Source: Cryobacterium breve (GTDB lineage: Bacteria > Actinomycetota > Actinomycetes > Actinomycetales > Microbacteriaceae). Taken from it: a stretch of 32,307 nucleotides of DNA. The DNA is taken from the NCBI RefSeq assembly GCF_004402375.1, contig NZ_SOGJ01000035.1, positions 1-32,307 on the forward strand. Direction: 5' to 3'. Shown piece by piece: positions 25,072 through 32,283 of the stretch. Made by a program: the position numbers and the translations under genes. The notes under the pieces were generated by a model that was not told the origin of the DNA, ran no database searches, and saw only the letters and a program-made list of their open reading frames with translations. Numbering within the stretch: position 1 is the stretch's first letter; every line of letters starts with the position of its first letter.

Positions 25072-25111
25072 CAACCGGCCGGCGAAGCATCCACTGGTCG
25101 CCGGCCGGTTG
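25072..25111 (+). terminator. Strong hairpin between peroxidase and multicopper oxidase genes
   Basis: CAACCGGCCGGCGA (25072-25085) pairs perfectly with its complement at 25098-25111: a 14-bp stem with a 12-nt loop. It starts 12 nt after the peroxidase stop. It is followed by TTCCCTACCTTCTC, pyrimidine-rich but without a true T-run. It should terminate or attenuate transcription before the multicopper oxidase gene. Confidence 0.75.
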
Positions 25112-25161
25112 TTCCCTACCTTCTCGCATTCACCCTCCACCCCCACCCGCAGGGAGAGCTC

Positions 25162-26850
25162 ATGACCACACGCAGGGAAGTCCTGCAGTTGGGTGCCGTC
25201 GGTGCCCTCGGAATCGTCGGTACGAAAGGAGGCTCGGACACCCCGTCCGTGCCCGCCGTTCCCCTCCAAACCAGCAGCCTCCTGGCACCGCAGAACATGC
25301 CCGTTCCCTACGCTGGCGTCTTCCGACGCCCGCCGGAGCTGCTGCCCTTCGAAACGGGTTTCGACGACGGGGATCCGTCGCGGCCCTACGAACGCTTCGC
25401 TCTCACCCAGAAACTCGGTCAGGCCCAGCTGGTGCCCGGCCTCTTCACCACGATCGCCGGCTACAACGGGATCTTCCCCGGACCGACCATCCGCGCCCGT
25501 CAGGGCACCCGCACCGAGGTGCGCATACGCAACGGGCTCCCGCAGGGCGGTCTCCTGCATCCGGGCGCTTTCCGCACGGTCACCCACCTGCACGGTTCCG
25601 CGTCGCTGCCGCAGCACGACGGTTATGCCAGCGATTTCACGGCGCCCGGCAACGTCAAGAACTATCGGTACCCCAACTGGCAGACCGCCCGCTCGCTCTG
25701 GTACCACGACCACAACCAGCACGTCACGGCCCAGAACGTGTACTCGGGAATGGCCGGTTTCTACCCGCTCTCCGACAGGTTCGAGCAGGCCCAACTGCCG
25801 CAGGGCGAATTCGACGTGCCCCTGATGGTGTCGGATGCGATGTTCAAGGCCGACGGGTCTCTTGGCTACAACGACAACGACCATAAGGGACTGTGGGGCG
25901 ACGTCATCCTGGTCAACGGGGTGCCCTGGCCGACGATGAAGGTCAAGCCCCGGATCTATCGGTTCCGCATGCTCGTGGCGTCGATTTCCCGCTCCTACCG
26001 CCCCACTCTGTCGACGCGCGACCCCGTCTACATCGTCGGTACGGATGCGGGAATGGTGCCCGTCGTTCAGGCGGTCCAGTCCTGGCGTCAGGGCACGGCC
26101 GAACGGTACGAAGTCCTGATCGATTTCCGAAAGTACCGCACCGCGCAGCTGATCGAACTCCGCAATCTCAGCAATAAGAACAACGTCGACTTCGCCAATA
26201 CCAACAAGATCATGCGGTTCGAGGTGGTGGCTGATTCCGGCCCCGCGTCGCTGAATACCATCCCCGCCACACTGGACGACGGGGGAGCCCTGAACCCGAC
26301 CCGTGGCGGCGTGGCCACGATGAGTCTCCAGCCGGCGATGGCGAAGGCCAAACGGAGCCTCACGGTGGATCGAACCGGTGGTGAGTGGGCGATCAACGGC
26401 GTGACCTGGGCGGACGTCGAGAAATCGGGGTTCTCAAAACTGTTCGCCAACCCGCAGCCCTACGACATCGAGGAGTGGACGCTGATCAACGCGTCTGGCG
26501 GTTGGTTCCATCCGCTCCACGTGCACCTGGTCGACGTAAAAATCACCGGCCGCAACACGAACCGCGGTAAGCCCTTCGCATGGGAGAACGGTCCCAAGGA
26601 CGTCGTCTACCTGGGCGAGAACGAATCCGTCACGGTGCTGACGCAGTTCGACACCGGCCCAGGCTCGGGCGGACGCTACATGATCCACTGCCACAATCTG
26701 GTCCACGAGGACCACGACATGATGGTGCAGTTCTCCGTCGGTGACTGGCGCATCAACGACCCGGTGACGTCTGATCCGCCCGTGCCGGACGCGACGCCGC
26801 TCGACGCATTTCCGCCGGCCTATCGGCCGGAATTTCCGGCGGGGACCTGA
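25162..26850 (+). CDS. Tat-exported multicopper oxidase (CotA/bilirubin-oxidase-like)
   Basis: A 562-residue three-cupredoxin oxidase. The N-terminus TTRREVLQLGAVGALG is a twin-arginine signal, so the enzyme is exported folded. All four copper motifs are intact: HLHG (142-145), WYHDHN (180-185), HPLHVH (450-455) and HCHNLVHEDHDMM (509-521), with T1 ligand C510 and a Met at the axial position. The layout, with a Phe/Pro-rich YNGIFPGPTIRA near the start, is that of CotA laccase, bilirubin oxidase and phenoxazinone synthase; such enzymes oxidise phenols or metal ions with reduction of O2 to water. The ATG at 25162 has GGGAGAG 5 nt upstream. A hairpin separates it from the peroxidase, and the lipoprotein gene follows after 1 nt. 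Substrate unknown; Mn(II) is a reasonable guess. Confidence 0.94.
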   Translation: MTTRREVLQLGAVGALGIVGTKGGSDTPSVPAVPLQTSSLLAPQNMPVPYAGVFRRPPELLPFETGFDDGDPSRPYERFALTQKLGQAQLVPGLFTTIAGYNGIFPGPTIRARQGTRTEVRIRNGLPQGGLLHPGAFRTVTHLHGSASLPQHDGYASDFTAPGNVKNYRYPNWQTARSLWYHDHNQHVTAQNVYSGMAGFYPLSDRFEQAQLPQGEFDVPLMVSDAMFKADGSLGYNDNDHKGLWGDVILVNGVPWPTMKVKPRIYRFRMLVASISRSYRPTLSTRDPVYIVGTDAGMVPVVQAVQSWRQGTAERYEVLIDFRKYRTAQLIELRNLSNKNNVDFANTNKIMRFEVVADSGPASLNTIPATLDDGGALNPTRGGVATMSLQPAMAKAKRSLTVDRTGGEWAINGVTWADVEKSGFSKLFANPQPYDIEEWTLINASGGWFHPLHVHLVDVKITGRNTNRGKPFAWENGPKDVVYLGENESVTVLTQFDTGPGSGGRYMIHCHNLVHEDHDMMVQFSVGDWRINDPVTSDPPVPDATPLDAFPPAYRPEFPAGT

Positions 26851-26851
26851 C

Positions 26852-27646
26852 GTGTTCCCGGCGCTCCGACCGGCCGCGGTCGTGCTCCTGGTCCTCGGGT
26901 TGACCGGTTGCACGGCCGTGGCCGAACCTCGCCCGGCGAGCTCGGCGGGGGTCGCCGCGGGGGTCGCCGCGGCGGTGGCCGGCGAGGCAGGGTCCGATCT
27001 GGGGAACGGGCGGCCCACGGTGACATTCGACGGGCTGCTGGTGCGACGGCGGGTTGTGGTGGCCATCCGTTCTCAGGACGCGGCTGACCTGTCCGTGCTG
27101 CGCGGTCGACTGGCACGCGCGGGCGCCCGCCTCCGGCTGCCCCTGTTGGACGTGTCGCCCACCGTGCTCGATGCCGACGTGCTGGAGCAGCTCGGACCCC
27201 AGCTGATCGTGGCACTGCCCGAGGGAGGAACAGTCGGCGACGCGGGGACGATCCTCGACCTGGTCTCCTCGTCCGGCGGTGCGCTCCCCGCGGGTGTCCA
27301 GTTCCATATTGCGCCGGTTCTGGTGCACGACCTCCGATTGACCGTGCGCACCGACGAACCGGTTGCGCTCCAGGAGGCGATCGACCGGGAGGGCATCCTG
27401 GCGGACGCACTCGGCGACTATCGCACGAGCTCCGGCAACGGTGAATTGCGTATCGACTACACCGGTCCGCTGCTCAGCGACGACCTGATCCGGTCGATTC
27501 GTGTGGGGATCGCCGGTCCGGCCCGCGCTGGGGCCGACGACGTCTCGGTATCCCCACGTTCGACCGAGGGCATCGGGGTGCAGATGGAAACCGAGCCGGT
27601 GCCCGGTGCCGTACCGACGCCGTCGGTCCACGGACATACGGGTTAG
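26852..27646 (+). CDS. Lipoprotein of unknown function coupled to the multicopper oxidase
   Basis: A 264-residue protein from a GTG start 1 nt after the multicopper oxidase stop, with GGGGA upstream. The N-terminus MFPALRPAAVVLLVLGLTGC is a lipoprotein signal with a clear lipobox (LTGC, lipidated C20), so it should be anchored on the outer face of the membrane. I do not recognise the mature part. An Ala/Gly-rich tether (about 24-48) leads to an alpha/beta region with a hydrophobic strand pattern (VVVAIRSQDAADLSVLRGRL, LDVSPTVLDADVLEQLGPQLIVALPEGG, LRLTVRTDEPVALQEAIDREGIL). It has no Cys after C20, no CxxC and no His cluster, so a copper chaperone is unlikely. Its stop overlaps the convergent kinase stop by 3 bp. 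Coupling suggests it docks or serves the oxidase (inference). Confidence 0.8.
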   Translation: MFPALRPAAVVLLVLGLTGCTAVAEPRPASSAGVAAGVAAAVAGEAGSDLGNGRPTVTFDGLLVRRRVVVAIRSQDAADLSVLRGRLARAGARLRLPLLDVSPTVLDADVLEQLGPQLIVALPEGGTVGDAGTILDLVSSSGGALPAGVQFHIAPVLVHDLRLTVRTDEPVALQEAIDREGILADALGDYRTSSGNGELRIDYTGPLLSDDLIRSIRVGIAGPARAGADDVSVSPRSTEGIGVQMETEPVPGAVPTPSVHGHTG

Positions 27647-28980
27647 GCCCGGTCGATCGCGGCGACGATGAGGGTTCCGTGGCCACCTCTGGACGAGATC
27701 TCCAGCGTTCCGCCGGTCACCCGGATGGTGTCCCGAATGATTCGCAGACCGACGTGCCCGTCTGGGGCCTGGGCGTCCGGATCGAAACCACGGCCGTCAT
27801 CGCGGATGCACAGCCGGATGCGCTCGGCATCCTGCGTCACGGTGAGTTCGAGCCGGTGTGCCCGGGCGTGCTTCATTGCGTTCGTCAGCGCCTCCCGGGC
27901 CACCCGGTAGAGGATGGCCGATCGATCCCGGTCGAGGTCCAGGCGCTCCGGAAGGGAGAGACCGACCTCGATCCCCTGCTCGGTGAGCGGGTCGGCCAGG
28001 CGACGCAGGCCCTCGATCAGGCCCAGTCGCTCCAGGTCGGGTGGATACAGTTCACCGGTCATCTCTCGCAGGGTGCTCACATTGCGTTGCAGGATCAGGC
28101 GGGCGCGGACGATCAGGGCGCTTCGTGCGTCGGATCCGTGCTTGTCCTCGGCTTCCAAAGCATAGGAGAGCCCGGCCAGGTCCTGGATGACCTCGTCGTG
28201 CAGGTCGCGCGCGATCCGTCGGCGTTCCAGGTCCGATGCCCGGATCGCGTGCTGCAGCAGCTGTCGTCTCGCCGCCTGGTCAACCTGGATTCTGCGGGCA
28301 AGGCGAATCGCGGGCGGCAGCTGCGCCAGTTGCAGCACCATGAGGGACAGTAGGAAGGCGGGGGTCATGCTGAGGAGGAGACTCGCCTGTTCCTCGTGCA
28401 CGGTCTGATCATCGAAGTAGGCCTCGATGATCAGCGGGCGCCCGGCGGCATCCACGGCCCGCACGTAGATCTCCACCAGCTCGCCCGAATCGGCCTCGTA
28501 GTCGTTGTCCAGGCCCTCCTGCCGTTCGAGGGAGGCCCGCTCGGCGCCGCCGGCCAGCAGTGCGCCGCTCCAGCCGGGGAGTTCGAAGGTGCGCCCGATC
28601 AGTGACGGCACGTCGGAATAGAGCACGCGGCCCTGCGCGTCCCACACCTTCACGCGCACGATCGACCGGTCGGCCAGCCAGGGGGCGACCCGGATGTCGA
28701 GCAGCTTCAGTGCCGCCGGGTCGCCGGCGATGGCCTGGTCCGTGATCAGCGGCCCCACCGTGTAGTCGGCCAGGTGATGGGTGATCACGGTGGCATCGTC
28801 CAGGGTGTGGCTCTCCGCCTGCGCCCGAATCCACAGTGAGACGGGAATGGACACCGCGATGAGCACGGTCAGGCCGATCAGGAGAAAGCGGAACACGGCA
28901 GAGCGCACCTCGGACTTCTCCGCCGCTGTGGCGCCGGCGGGATGGCGGAAATCCCAGGCCCGGATGGCCGGCCTAGACAT
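27643..28980 (-). CDS. Membrane sensor histidine kinase, NarL type (HisKA_3)
   Basis: A 445-residue sensor kinase. TM1 is at about 30-51 (FRFLLIGLTVLIAVSIPVSLWI) and TM2 at about 200-222. The outer domain (52-199) contains VRVKVWDAQGRVLYSD and LVEIYVRAVDAAGRPLIIEAYFDD, which resembles a dCACHE/PAS-like sensor. The dimerisation helix carries LERRRIARDLHDEVIQDLAGL with phospho-acceptor H261. The HATPase has N-box REALTNAMKHA (362-372), DDGRGFD (394-400) and GLRIIRDTIRVTGGTLEI. The start at 28980 is 14 nt after the response-regulator stop, so the two genes form an operon with the regulator first. The stop overlaps the convergent lipoprotein gene's stop. The stimulus is unknown; a redox or metal cue would fit the neighbours (inference). 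Confidence 0.93.
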   Translation of the reverse strand: MSRPAIRAWDFRHPAGATAAEKSEVRSAVFRFLLIGLTVLIAVSIPVSLWIRAQAESHTLDDATVITHHLADYTVGPLITDQAIAGDPAALKLLDIRVAPWLADRSIVRVKVWDAQGRVLYSDVPSLIGRTFELPGWSGALLAGGAERASLERQEGLDNDYEADSGELVEIYVRAVDAAGRPLIIEAYFDDQTVHEEQASLLLSMTPAFLLSLMVLQLAQLPPAIRLARRIQVDQAARRQLLQHAIRASDLERRRIARDLHDEVIQDLAGLSYALEAEDKHGSDARSALIVRARLILQRNVSTLREMTGELYPPDLERLGLIEGLRRLADPLTEQGIEVGLSLPERLDLDRDRSAILYRVAREALTNAMKHARAHRLELTVTQDAERIRLCIRDDGRGFDPDAQAPDGHVGLRIIRDTIRVTGGTLEISSRGGHGTLIVAAIDRA

Positions 28981-28994
28981 CCGTGCCCGTCGGT

Positions 28995-29642
28995 CTAGAC
29001 ACGCTCGCGAACCATTACGAGCCCGAGTCGGGTCGCGCTGACGACCGCCTCGAGCTGGGAATGGGCCTCAAGCTTCGCGAGGATGGACTTCACGTAGCCG
29101 CGGCAGGTGTTTTCGGAGATGCCGAGCGCCAGTGCATTGGCCTTCACGTCGTTGCCCTCGGCCATTAACTGCAGCACGTCGAGTTCGCGCCGGGTGAGCG
29201 ACGTGACCGCCAGGTCGTTATCCTGCAGCCGCCGCCTGGCGCTGAGCTGTGCCACGAGGGAGGGATGCACCGAAAAGGTGCCGTTCCGCGCGTGCCGAAG
29301 GGTGTCCAGCAGGCCGGCGAGGGAACCGTCCTTGGGAAGGAAGGCACACACGCCGATGATGGCGGCCTGCTCGATGGCCTCCGGAGTCGGGTCGCCGGTC
29401 AGGATCACGATTCGGGTGGAGGGAGCCTGGGCCAGGATGCGTGCGGCCGCGGCCAGGCCGCTTCCATCGGGCAAGTGGTAGTCCATGACGATCAGGTCGG
29501 GGGCCAGGGTCGCGCTCAGCTCGATCGCTTTGCGTACGTTGCCGGCTGTGCCGACCGTGAACAGGTCAAGTTCACGGTCGAGGGCGCCGATCAGGAGTTC
29601 GGTGAAGGTGGTGTGGTCGTCGACGATGAGGACGCGGATCAT
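28995..29642 (-). CDS. NarL/FixJ-family response regulator
   Basis: A 215-residue protein. The receiver domain (residues 1-118) has the acidic pocket D8/D9 (VLIVDDH), phospho-acceptor D54 (IVMDYHLPDGSG), T82 (VILTGD) and K104 (FLPKDG). A LuxR-type helix-turn-helix covers about 147-207: SLTRRELDVLQLMAEGNDVKANALALGISENTCRGYVKSILAKLEAHSQLEAV. All signalling residues are intact. The ATG at 29642 has CGGAGAATC upstream. The histidine kinase follows after 14 nt. Its promoter region carries a CCCC-N7-GGGGTA site that also occurs in front of the peroxidase, so autoregulation and control of the peroxidase locus are plausible (inference). Confidence 0.94.
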   Translation of the reverse strand: MIRVLIVDDHTTFTELLIGALDRELDLFTVGTAGNVRKAIELSATLAPDLIVMDYHLPDGSGLAAAARILAQAPSTRIVILTGDPTPEAIEQAAIIGVCAFLPKDGSLAGLLDTLRHARNGTFSVHPSLVAQLSARRRLQDNDLAVTSLTRRELDVLQLMAEGNDVKANALALGISENTCRGYVKSILAKLEAHSQLEAVVSATRLGLVMVRERV

Positions 29643-29721
29643 GATTCTCCGATAGTTCCAAAGCTGATATCTGTGTCGTGGGGAGCTCGGGTGCCCCGCG
29701 TGTCCAGGAGATCAGGCCCTC

Positions 29722-29750
29722 ATTATGCGCGCGACCGCGCCTGCCGTCCA
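29722..29750 (-). promoter_or_regulatory. Promoter of the response regulator-kinase operon
   Basis: On the minus strand TGGACG (29745-29750) and CATAAT (29722-29727) form -35 and -10 hexamers with exactly 17 bp between them. The transcript would start near 29715, leaving a leader of about 70 nt with a good Shine-Dalgarno at its end. Confidence 0.6.
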
Positions 29751-29763
29751 GAGAACGCGGTGC

Positions 29764-29780
29764 CCCCTTTAGTGGGGGTA
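29764..29780. promoter_or_regulatory. CCCC-N7-GGGGTA site upstream of the response regulator promoter
   Basis: CCCCTTTAGTGGGGGTA has the same 17-bp form as the site at 19472-19488. Its centre is about 56 bp upstream of the predicted transcription start, a usual position for an activator. The rest of the region between it and the hutH stop shows no gene. Confidence 0.5.
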
Positions 29781-29835
29781 GCTGGGAACCCCGCACCGTG
29801 CCGTGAACGCACGCGGAGCGCGGCAGCGCACCGGA

Positions 29836-31386
29836 TCAGGCGAGAGGCCCCGTCAGGCGTTCCGCGGCATCCCGCACCGCGCCCGTCGCCACGAGACCCA
29901 CGATGGCTTCGATCTCGGGGGAGAGGAACCGGTCGTGGCCGGGGCCGTCGGCCACCGTGCGCACGAGGTCCCGCACCGCACCGATGGCCGGGCCGGGAAC
30001 CAGTGGCGCGCGCAGGTCGAGTGAGCGTGCTGCCGTCATCACCTCGATCGCGAGCACCCGGCCCAGTCCGTCGATCGAGTGGCGCAGCTTGCGGGCGGCC
30101 GCCCAACCCATCGATACATGGTCCTCCTGCATGGCCGACGACGGGATCGAGTCAACGGATGCCGGCACCGCCAGCCGCTTGAGCTCGGACACGATCCCGG
30201 CGGCGGTGTACTGGGCGATCATCAGCCCCGAATCGACGCCGACCTCCTGCGCCAAGAACGGCGGCAGCCCCTTGTTGCGGGAGGCGTCGAGGTGCCGGTC
30301 GGTGCGTCGTTCGCTCATGCTGGCGACGTCCGCCGCGACGATGGCGAGGAAGTCGAGCACGTAGCCCACCGGGGCGCCGTGGAAGTTGCCGTTGGACTGT
30401 ACCCGGCCGTCGAGCGTGACCACCGGATTGTCCACCGCGCTGGCCAGCTCGTGGCTCGCGACCGAGGCGGCATGGTCCATCGTGTCCCGAGCGGCGCCGT
30501 GCACCTGCGGGGCACAGCGCATCGAGTAGGCGTCCTGCACGGTGGGGTCGTCGGGGCCGGCGTGGCTGGCGAGCAGGGGAGAACCGGCCAGCAGTCTGCG
30601 CAGATTGGCCGCGCTCTGCGCCTGGCCGAGCTGTGGGCGGAGGGCCTGCAGGTCGGCGGCGTAGGCGGCATCCGTGCCGAGTAGAGCCTCGACGCTCATG
30701 GCCGCGGCCACGTCGGCGGTCGTGAGCAGGCGGGACAGGTCGGCCAGGGCGAGCACGAGCATCCCGAGCATGCCGTCGGTGCCGTTGATCAGGGCGAGCC
30801 CCTCCTTCTCGGCGAGCACGACCGGGGTGATGCCGGCCGCGGCCAGGGCGGAGGCGCCGCCCATCAGGGTGCCCGCCGCATCCCGCACCCGGCCCTCACC
30901 CATCACGGCCAGGGCACAGTGCGCGAGCGGCGCCAGATCACCCGAACAGCCAAGCGAGCCGTATTCGTGCACGACGGGGGTGATGCCGGCGTTGAGAAGG
31001 GCCGCGTAGGTCTCGGCGACGACGGGCCGCACGCCGGTGCGTCCGGTCATCAGGGTCGACAGGCGCAGCAGCATCAGGGCGCGCACGACCTCGCGCTCGA
31101 CCTCGGGGCCGCTGCCGGCGGCGTGTGAGCGCACGAGGCTCGCCTGCAGCTGGGCGCGGCGGTCGCTCTCGATGAACGTCGTCGCGAGCGCGCCGAAACC
31201 TGTCGAGATGCCGTAGTGCGGGTGCACGTCCTGCGCGAGTCCGTCGATGATGCGGCGGGTCGCGGCGACGCCATCAAGGGCATCCGTTGCCAGCACGACG
31301 GGTGCGTCGCGGCGGGCCACAGCGGTGACGTCGGAGAACAGGAGGGGGCCGGTGCCCACGGTGACGGATGCGCTCGCGAGGTTCAT
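29836..31386 (-). CDS. hutH: Histidine ammonia-lyase
   Basis: A 516-residue enzyme that removes ammonia from L-histidine to give urocanate, the first hut step. Signatures are HYGISTGFGALATTFI (with the catalytic Tyr Y58), the MIO-forming region YGSLGCSGDLAPLAH, LINGTDGMLG, and the C-terminal QEDHVSMGWAAARKL. The triad that cyclises into the MIO cofactor is Cys-Ser-Gly here (147-149) instead of the more common Ala-Ser-Gly; the essential Ser and Gly are kept. The ATG at 31386 fits the family N-terminus, but GGAG is only 1 nt away; the in-frame GTG four codons upstream (GTG TCG AAT CGG AGT ATG) is a possible alternative. It is on the same strand as the other hut genes but about 13.5 kb from them. 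Confidence 0.95.
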   Translation of the reverse strand: MNLASASVTVGTGPLLFSDVTAVARRDAPVVLATDALDGVAATRRIIDGLAQDVHPHYGISTGFGALATTFIESDRRAQLQASLVRSHAAGSGPEVEREVVRALMLLRLSTLMTGRTGVRPVVAETYAALLNAGITPVVHEYGSLGCSGDLAPLAHCALAVMGEGRVRDAAGTLMGGASALAAAGITPVVLAEKEGLALINGTDGMLGMLVLALADLSRLLTTADVAAAMSVEALLGTDAAYAADLQALRPQLGQAQSAANLRRLLAGSPLLASHAGPDDPTVQDAYSMRCAPQVHGAARDTMDHAASVASHELASAVDNPVVTLDGRVQSNGNFHGAPVGYVLDFLAIVAADVASMSERRTDRHLDASRNKGLPPFLAQEVGVDSGLMIAQYTAAGIVSELKRLAVPASVDSIPSSAMQEDHVSMGWAAARKLRHSIDGLGRVLAIEVMTAARSLDLRAPLVPGPAIGAVRDLVRTVADGPGHDRFLSPEIEAIVGLVATGAVRDAAERLTGPLA

Positions 31387-31439
31387 ACTCCGATTCGACA
31401 CCAGCCGGGAGGCGAGCACGACGGGTTTAGGCTGGGTAG

Positions 31440-31457
31440 TGTCCGGGATACCGGACA
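31440..31457. promoter_or_regulatory. Operator palindrome between hutH and the divergent IclR gene
   Basis: TGTCCGGGATACCGGACA has 7-bp perfect arms around a 4-nt centre. It sits almost midway in the 132-bp divergent region, 53 bp from the hutH ATG and 61 bp from the regulator ATG. A single IclR dimer bound here could control both genes. Confidence 0.7.
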
Positions 31458-31518
31458 GTTGATCCGTGCGGGTCACGGTCCGGCGTTCACCGTCCGAGAT
31501 TCACGGGAAGAGAGGCAC

Positions 31519-32283
31519 ATGACCGCGTCGAAGGTTCCGGCGGCACACGGCACGTTGCGCATCCTCTCGCATCTGGCGACGCAGCGCGGCCCGGTGCCGG
31601 CGTCCCAGATCGCGACGGCCCTCGGCTTGCCCCGCTCGACCGTCTATGACCTGCTCGCGGTGCTCACCGGTCAAGGCTTCGTGATGCACGTGCCCGAGGA
31701 GCAGCGCTACGGCCTTGGCGTGGCCGCCTTCGAGCTGAGCTCGGGCTTCTCCCGGCAGCAGCCCTTGTCTCAGCTCGGCCGTCCGCTCGTCGCCGCACTC
31801 GTCGATCGGCTCGGCGAGAGCGCGCATCTCGTCGTGCTGCACGGGCGCGACGTGATCTACCTCGTTGAGGAGCGCGCGCCCCGGCGCCCGTCCCTGGTGA
31901 CGGATGTCGGCGTGCGCCTCCCCAGCCACCTCACCGCGAGTGGGCGCGCCCTGCTCGCCGCGCTGCCGGCAGCCCAGCTGCGGGCGCTGTACCCCAACGC
32001 CGCCGCCTTCGCCACGCGTGACGGCCGGGGACCCCGCACCGGCACCGAACTGCGGCATCTGCTCGAGCAGGTGCGCCGGGACGGGTACGCCCTGGAAGAC
32101 GGCGAGATCACCGAGGGCATGGCATCCGTCGCCGTGGCCGTGCGCGACCACGCGGGCTGGCCGGCGGCAGGCATCGCCGTCACGTTCCGGCGCGAGCGCA
32201 TCCCCGAGGCGGAGTGGCCGGAGCTCGCCGCCCAGCTCGGCGGCACCGCCGCCGAACTCTCCCGGCGCATCCGCGGCACGTAG
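31519..32283 (+). CDS. IclR-family regulator divergent from hutH
   Basis: A 254-residue protein. The winged helix is at about 8-68: AAHGTLRILSHLATQRGPVPASQIATALGLPRSTVYDLLAVLTGQGFV. The C-terminal effector domain (about 85-250) contains LGVAAFELSSGFSRQQPLSQLGRPLVAALVDRLGESAHLVVLHGRDVIYLVEE, then VRLPSHLTASGRALLAALP, the family hallmark, and ITEGMASVAVAVRDHAGWPAAGIAVTF. The ATG at 31519 has GAGAGG 5-9 nt upstream; the frame is open upstream but crosses the operator and hutH. The divergent arrangement and central palindrome make it the likely regulator of hutH, with histidine or urocanate as inducer (inference). The gene ends 24 bp before the window edge. Confidence 0.93.
   Translation: MTASKVPAAHGTLRILSHLATQRGPVPASQIATALGLPRSTVYDLLAVLTGQGFVMHVPEEQRYGLGVAAFELSSGFSRQQPLSQLGRPLVAALVDRLGESAHLVVLHGRDVIYLVEERAPRRPSLVTDVGVRLPSHLTASGRALLAALPAAQLRALYPNAAAFATRDGRGPRTGTELRHLLEQVRRDGYALEDGEITEGMASVAVAVRDHAGWPAAGIAVTFRRERIPEAEWPELAAQLGGTAAELSRRIRGT

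Noticed and set aside
24193..25884. 563-codon minus-strand frame spanning the peroxidase end and oxidase start
   Set aside because: It overlaps two well-supported plus-strand genes and a terminator hairpin; no family features.
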